Shown: positions 60,479 through 64,000 of the stretch, piece by piece | How positions within the stretch are numbered: position 1 is the stretch's first letter | Layout of the letters: each line of letters opens with the position of its first letter | Made by a program: the position numbers and the translations under genes | Origin: Chromatiales bacterium | GTDB lineage: Bacteria > Pseudomonadota > Gammaproteobacteria > Steroidobacterales > GCA-2729495 | Reading direction: 5' to 3' | DNA length: 64,000 bases | Assembly: GCA_002688175.1 (NCBI GenBank) | Contig: NZCC01000032.1 | Coordinates: 1-64,000 of the forward strand | Notes under the pieces: model-generated | Told to the model about the DNA's origin: nothing | Database searches by the model: none | Seen by the model: the letters and a program-made list of their open reading frames with translations, nothing else

Positions 60479-61708
60479 ATGAGCAAGAACGACCAGCCAA
60501 CCATCAATCGCCGCCAGTTGCTGGCTGCGGCCGGCGGTGTCGCAATCATTCAGACTGCATCAGGTGAACAGATCCAGGTGGCCGACCCTGCCATACCGGC
60601 TGACCCGACCAAGGTACCGGGTTCACCGGCAACACCTGTCGGCACCCGTTCACCCTTCGAGCAAACGCAGCGGCGCGTATTTGGTGGTGCTATCAGCACG
60701 ACACCGCTACAGGATTTGCATGGATCAATTACTCCGGCAGGCCTGCATTTTGAACGACACCATGCCGGTCTCCCAACGATCGATCCGCAAAACTATGAAT
60801 TACTGATTCACGGCATGGTCGACCGACCGATGAAATTCTCGCTGGCCGAGCTCAAACGATTCCCGGCGACTACCCGAATCTGTTTCATCGAATGTTCCGG
60901 CAACCTGCCAATCTGGGCGAATGCCAAGACCACGCCACAAAGTCTGGCCGGTTTAACGAGCCAGAGTGAATGGACCGGAGTCAAGCTGGCGACCCTATTC
61001 CGCGAGACAGGTATCCACCCGAAAGCCAGCTGGTTTTTGGCCGAGGGCTCGGATGCCGCTGTCATGACCCGCAGCATCCCGGTTGAAAAAGCACTCGATG
61101 ACGCAATTATTGCGTATGCACAAAACGGTGAAGCCGTGCGACCGGCCCAGGGCTATCCGGTACGTCTGTTGCTGCCGGGCTGGGAAGGCAACACCAGCGT
61201 CAAATGGTTACGGCGGATGGAATTGTCAGACCGGCCGTTTCAGACACGCGAGGAAACCTCTAAGTACTCGGACCCACTCAAAGATGGTGTCGTGCGCCAG
61301 TTCAGTTTTGTCATGGACGCACGTTCAATCATCACTTTTCCGGCCTACCCGGTGGTGCTCGAACCGGGCTGGATAGAAATTCGCGGACTGGCCTGGACCG
61401 GTCGCGGACACATTACCAGTGTCGATATCAGTACTGACAGTGGCAACTCATGGCAACAGGCCGAGTTACAGGCACCGGTATTACCCAAGGCGCACACACG
61501 ATTCCGTTACCTGTGGAAATGGGATGGATCACCTACCCGGATCATGAGCCGGGCCCTTGATGAAACCGGCTACAGTCAACCCACTCGTGCACAACTGGAG
61601 ACTGCACGTGGCGCGCCACAAGGCCCGTTCGCCTATCACTACAATCCGATCACGGGCTGGCAGATCGAATCGGACGGGACGGTATTATTGGCGCCTGGCC
61701 CCGGTTAG
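60479..61708 (+). CDS. soxC: SoxC/SorA-type molybdenum sulfite (sulfane) dehydrogenase
   Basis: A 409-residue molybdoenzyme of the sulfite oxidase family. A Tat signal (INRRQLLAAAGG, Arg 11-12) exports it. The molybdopterin domain carries PLQDLHGSITPAGLHFERHH, the Mo-ligand Cys in CFIECSGN (about 139) and GYPVRLLLPGWEGNTSVKWL. A dimerisation domain (GRGHITSVDISTDSGNSW) ends it. The closest match by eye is SoxC. It oxidises sulfite or protein-bound sulfane sulfur in the periplasm. No other sox gene is in the window. Confidence 0.9.
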   Translation: MSKNDQPTINRRQLLAAAGGVAIIQTASGEQIQVADPAIPADPTKVPGSPATPVGTRSPFEQTQRRVFGGAISTTPLQDLHGSITPAGLHFERHHAGLPTIDPQNYELLIHGMVDRPMKFSLAELKRFPATTRICFIECSGNLPIWANAKTTPQSLAGLTSQSEWTGVKLATLFRETGIHPKASWFLAEGSDAAVMTRSIPVEKALDDAIIAYAQNGEAVRPAQGYPVRLLLPGWEGNTSVKWLRRMELSDRPFQTREETSKYSDPLKDGVVRQFSFVMDARSIITFPAYPVVLEPGWIEIRGLAWTGRGHITSVDISTDSGNSWQQAELQAPVLPKAHTRFRYLWKWDGSPTRIMSRALDETGYSQPTRAQLETARGAPQGPFAYHYNPITGWQIESDGTVLLAPGPG

Positions 61709-61715
61709 CACCAGT

Positions 61716-62156
61716 CTAATTAATGCCGTCGATCAGCAGCTTCTTCAGCTCGCGAATCCCGTCCTCACTGAAGTCATCATCGCTAAATGCTTTCGTGCCC
61801 TTCTGCATTATTCCGTGAATCATGTCCTTGTGCCATTCATGCTCTTTTCTGGCCGCAGCGGTCATATGCAGCCGACGGCGACGCCGGTCTACGGCATCAA
61901 CAATTTCTTCCAGGAAACCCCTGTCTATCTCGATCGCTACATAGCGTGATACTGCAGACTTGGACATCCGGGTAATCTCAGCCAGTTCGCTGGTCGTCGG
62001 AGCAATTTTGATTCGATCAAGCAAAACAATCGTCAGCACCAGTAATACGTGACCCGTAGGAGAACTGCCGTATCGGTGTACTGACATATCCATGAAACGC
62101 CAGAATGATGCATAAACTCCCGCGAGTTGCTCGTCTGTGGGTACCCAACTACTCAT
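61716..62156 (-). CDS. MarR-like regulator, copy 1
   Basis: A 146-residue winged-helix regulator with the HTH TTSELAEITRMSKSAVSRYV and the wing DAVDRRRRRLHMTA, as in MarR-type proteins. It is 12 nt downstream of a clear paralogue (62169-62678). It is convergent with soxC (7-nt gap). The ligand is unknown; aromatic acids are common for the family. Confidence 0.85.
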   Translation of the reverse strand: MSSWVPTDEQLAGVYASFWRFMDMSVHRYGSSPTGHVLLVLTIVLLDRIKIAPTTSELAEITRMSKSAVSRYVAIEIDRGFLEEIVDAVDRRRRRLHMTAAARKEHEWHKDMIHGIMQKGTKAFSDDDFSEDGIRELKKLLIDGIN

Positions 62157-62168
62157 CTCAATAACTGA

Positions 62169-62678
62169 TTAGTGATCCGTTTTCGTTTGTGCACCAGAGA
62201 CATCCTCAAGACTGGCCCCACGCAGAATCTCCTTAAGGTCCTGCGCCGGATTTTTGCTGTCACCAAAGCCGCTATAGGCGCGGAGGCTCAACTCAAGAAT
62301 TTCAATCAACTGATCCATCTGCCATTGCTGTTCTTGCTTGGACTTGAGGGTCGGATGCAGCAACCGCCTCCGCCGGTCATTCGGATCGATAACTTCCGTA
62401 AGGAAACCGGATTCTATGTCGAGCGCAACATAGCGTGACACGGCTGATTTTGGCAACCGGGTAATGTCGACCAACTCACTGACGGTCGGGTGATAATCGG
62501 CTCTATCCAACAGTACGGTGGTCAGAATAGTCAACAAATGCCCGCTTGGGAAACTGCCATAGCGACCAACCAGCACTGCGAGCAGTCGCCAGAACATCGC
62601 ATAAATACCTGATAACTCATTGGCTGTAGGTTTCCAATCAGTCACCTCGTCATCCTTTGGCTGCCATTTCTTCACCAA
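62169..62678 (-). CDS. MarR-like regulator, copy 2
   Basis: A 169-residue paralogue of the preceding gene, with HTH TVSELVDITRLPKSAVSRYV and wing DPNDRRRRLLHPT. The tandem pair is divergent from the flavin-reductase-like gene at 62844, whose promoter they may control (inference). Both share an N-terminal W-PT-ELSGIYA-FWR motif, so they form a distinct duplicated subfamily. Confidence 0.85.
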   Translation of the reverse strand: MVKKWQPKDDEVTDWKPTANELSGIYAMFWRLLAVLVGRYGSFPSGHLLTILTTVLLDRADYHPTVSELVDITRLPKSAVSRYVALDIESGFLTEVIDPNDRRRRLLHPTLKSKQEQQWQMDQLIEILELSLRAYSGFGDSKNPAQDLKEILRGASLEDVSGAQTKTDH

Positions 62679-62843
62679 AATACAAGTCTAATACCTAAAA
62701 TCATAAAATTAATGATTATCTGCAACTGCAAAATCTTCCCAATTTTGCAATTTACCCCGCCCTCCGGCTCAGAACAATCCCTTATATAAATAACTCCAAG
62801 GCCTGCCTAGAATCACTATGGGTTCTTTCATCGAGCGTTCACA

Positions 62844-63728
62844 ATGCCGGATAAAACAACACAACCCCTGACAGATGGATCATTTCAACGTATCGGAATT
62901 GTTGACAATTTCTATCAGGCCTCATCATTCATACCCATGTCGTTTGCCCTCGTCACCACGGTGCACGAAAATGGCGAGACCGGAATCGGGCCCCACGCAT
63001 TGCTATCTCCATTCAGCATCACGCAACCCCATTCGATGATGCTGATCAGCCGCAACAACAGCGGTACGGCCATCAATCTGCGCCGCCACGGCAAATGTGC
63101 TTTGAATTACATGCTGTTTGATCGCAACAGCCTGCAGGGCATTGCGAACATGGGTTTCCCGGGCATGTCTCTCGAGGACAAAGCCAGCGCCAACCCGTAC
63201 ACGATGATTGATTCACCTTCTGCTGAAAAGGCTGCTGATCCTCAATTCCCACAGATCATCAAAGAAGCCTACCAGGTGTTTGAATGTACCTGGGACGACA
63301 GCTTCGGTCTGCATGACAGGGTCGACGGACACGGTAACGCATACGATGGTCACTTCAATCTCATTATTGACGACCTGCTCATGAAAGAACAATTTGTACC
63401 CGGCATTGAAAAGGGTGGAATTTTTCCAAATATGCCTATTTTCTGTGGCTTCCGGGCCAACCGCGGTTTCTGGTTCGCCGAGCATGACACTCCATTCACT
63501 ATCCCGCTGCCGAATGTCGAGGGCATGGAATATCAGGCGGTGCACTACATGGGCAATCGGATTGACGAGAAAGTCAGTTTCACCGAGGAAGCCTGCAAGA
63601 AGCTGACGGGGATTCCGCTGCCTTTCATGCAGGACGCACTTAAGGAAATTGTTACGCTGGCGATTGCCGACGGCGTCTCAGAAATCGATGCAATCTACCT
63701 GGAAAAAATCAATGCCCAGAGGGGCTGA
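62844..63728 (+). CDS. Flavin-reductase-like split-barrel protein, copy 2
   Basis: A 294-residue paralogue of 37026-37922, with FYQASSFIPMSFALVTTVHE, GIGPHALLSPFSITQPHSMM, GKCALNYMLFDRNSLQGIAN and EEACKKLTGIPLPFMQDALK. The FMN-binding split-barrel core is followed by a long C-terminal extension shared by both copies. It may provide reduced flavin to, or act after, the LLM oxidoreductases 3 kb away (inference). Controlled perhaps by the divergent MarR-like pair. Confidence 0.85.
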   Translation: MPDKTTQPLTDGSFQRIGIVDNFYQASSFIPMSFALVTTVHENGETGIGPHALLSPFSITQPHSMMLISRNNSGTAINLRRHGKCALNYMLFDRNSLQGIANMGFPGMSLEDKASANPYTMIDSPSAEKAADPQFPQIIKEAYQVFECTWDDSFGLHDRVDGHGNAYDGHFNLIIDDLLMKEQFVPGIEKGGIFPNMPIFCGFRANRGFWFAEHDTPFTIPLPNVEGMEYQAVHYMGNRIDEKVSFTEEACKKLTGIPLPFMQDALKEIVTLAIADGVSEIDAIYLEKINAQRG

Positions 63729-63769
63729 AGCAACCAGCATCTGTAACCGAAACATGAACAGTCCTGCTG

Positions 63770-63790
63770 ATCATCCGGGTTCTGGATGAT
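63770..63790 (+). terminator. Hairpin after the flavin-reductase-like gene
   Basis: ATCATCC-GGGTTCT-GGATGAT, a perfect 7-bp stem with a 7-nt loop, 41 nt after the stop. No T-tract follows, so it may be a structured element instead of a terminator. Confidence 0.45.
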
Positions 63791-63806
63791 GGTTGTGGAA
63801 TACTTC

Positions 63807-63879
63807 GCCTGCTGGCCTTAAGGTCAGGAATCTTCCCCACCGGTGTGCGCACCGTTGCCACCGAATGACACCAGCAGGC
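63807..63879. other. Structured intergenic segment upstream of the RND gene
   Basis: GCCTGCTGG (63807-63815) and CCAGCAGGC (63871-63879) are perfect 9-bp inverted arms. They enclose two smaller palindromes: CCTTAAGG (63816-63823) and GGTGTGCGCACC (63842-63853). This would fold as a multi-branch structure. No gene is seen in it. Confidence 0.45.
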
Positions 63880-63910
63880 CGATTCTATTAACCCGTCTCA
63901 AGCAACCGGA

Positions 63911-64000
63911 ATGATCAGTTTTTTTGCTCGCCACCCGGTCGCGGGCAACCTGCTGATGCTGCTCATGCTGATGATGGGCGTGTATGGCCTGACCAAACTC
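63911..64000 (+). CDS. RND-family transporter, N-terminal fragment
   Basis: ATG at 63911 opens 30 codons to the window edge: MISFFARHPVAGNLLMLLML then MMGVYGLTKL. This is the typical N-terminus of AcrB/HAE-type RND efflux proteins (FARHP--ANLLM, first membrane helix). The protein (normally about 1000 residues) continues beyond the window. Confidence 0.75.
   Translation, partial: MISFFARHPVAGNLLMLLMLMMGVYGLTKL

Overview
The window reads as chromosomal DNA of a free-living, respiratory, probably marine gammaproteobacterium. The supporting genes are a sigma-54-dependent phage-shock operon (pspF / pspABC), a BaeSR two-component system, a monomeric NADP-isocitrate dehydrogenase, a YbdG-type mechanosensitive channel, an HI0933/YhiN flavoprotein, DUF3300, YgjV-like and MAPEG proteins, a TonB receptor and several periplasmic c-type cytochromes. 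No rRNA, tRNA, CRISPR, phage or transposase gene was seen. The genus cannot be named from sequence reading alone.

Layout. 0-4 kb: truncated lipoprotein, membrane-anchored chelatase-like protein, SDR and small membrane protein, followed by a 163-bp imperfect tandem duplication. 4.4-11.1 kb: TonB receptor, two decayed genes (OmpA-like, UbiD-like), a CMD/AhpD-like protein and a nitrilase-superfamily hydrolase. 11.3-17.2 kb: icd, a small conserved protein and the psp locus with an extra 39-residue membrane ORF. 17.4-30.6 kb: propeller-amidohydrolase fusion lipoprotein, YgjV-like protein, a four-gene catabolic-type operon (FAD monooxygenase, MFS, SnoaL-like, zinc-ribbon), Sel1 protein, unknown polytopic membrane protein, cytochrome c, depolymerase-type lipoprotein and NmrA-like protein. 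30.8-34.4 kb: baeSR followed by two exported proteins, one with a YHYH domain. 34.5-41.8 kb: redox and envelope genes. 41.8-45.1 kb: a TTQ amine dehydrogenase cluster (heavy chain, MauE, MauD, light chain, cytochrome c). 45.2-51 kb: frameshifted MFS gene, LLM oxidoreductase, lrp/ald pair, metalloprotease and membrane protein. 51-64 kb: catabolic and redox block with a TauD-type dioxygenase, TetR and a strong palindromic operator, Tat amidohydrolase, membrane protein with an in-frame TGA, YbdG, serine hydrolase, two LLM flavoproteins, cytochrome c plus SoxC, two MarR-like regulators, a flavin-reductase-like protein and the start of an RND pump.

The most striking non-genic signal is a palindromic intergenic repeat, ATTGGTGTC(A/T)GACACCAAT. 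It occurs 13 times exactly, with about a dozen more variants, between 0.6 and 49.4 kb, and never after that. Most copies sit 0-30 nt from stop codons, often between convergent genes, and some overlap or abut the stop codon. One pair lies in larger ~77-bp direct repeats bracketing the YgjV-like gene. It looks like a REP-type element family. Other notable items are five broken or truncated genes, an amine dehydrogenase cluster with no mauG in view, and the co-occurrence of TauD, LLM, flavin-reductase and SoxC functions that could form an organosulfur route (inference).
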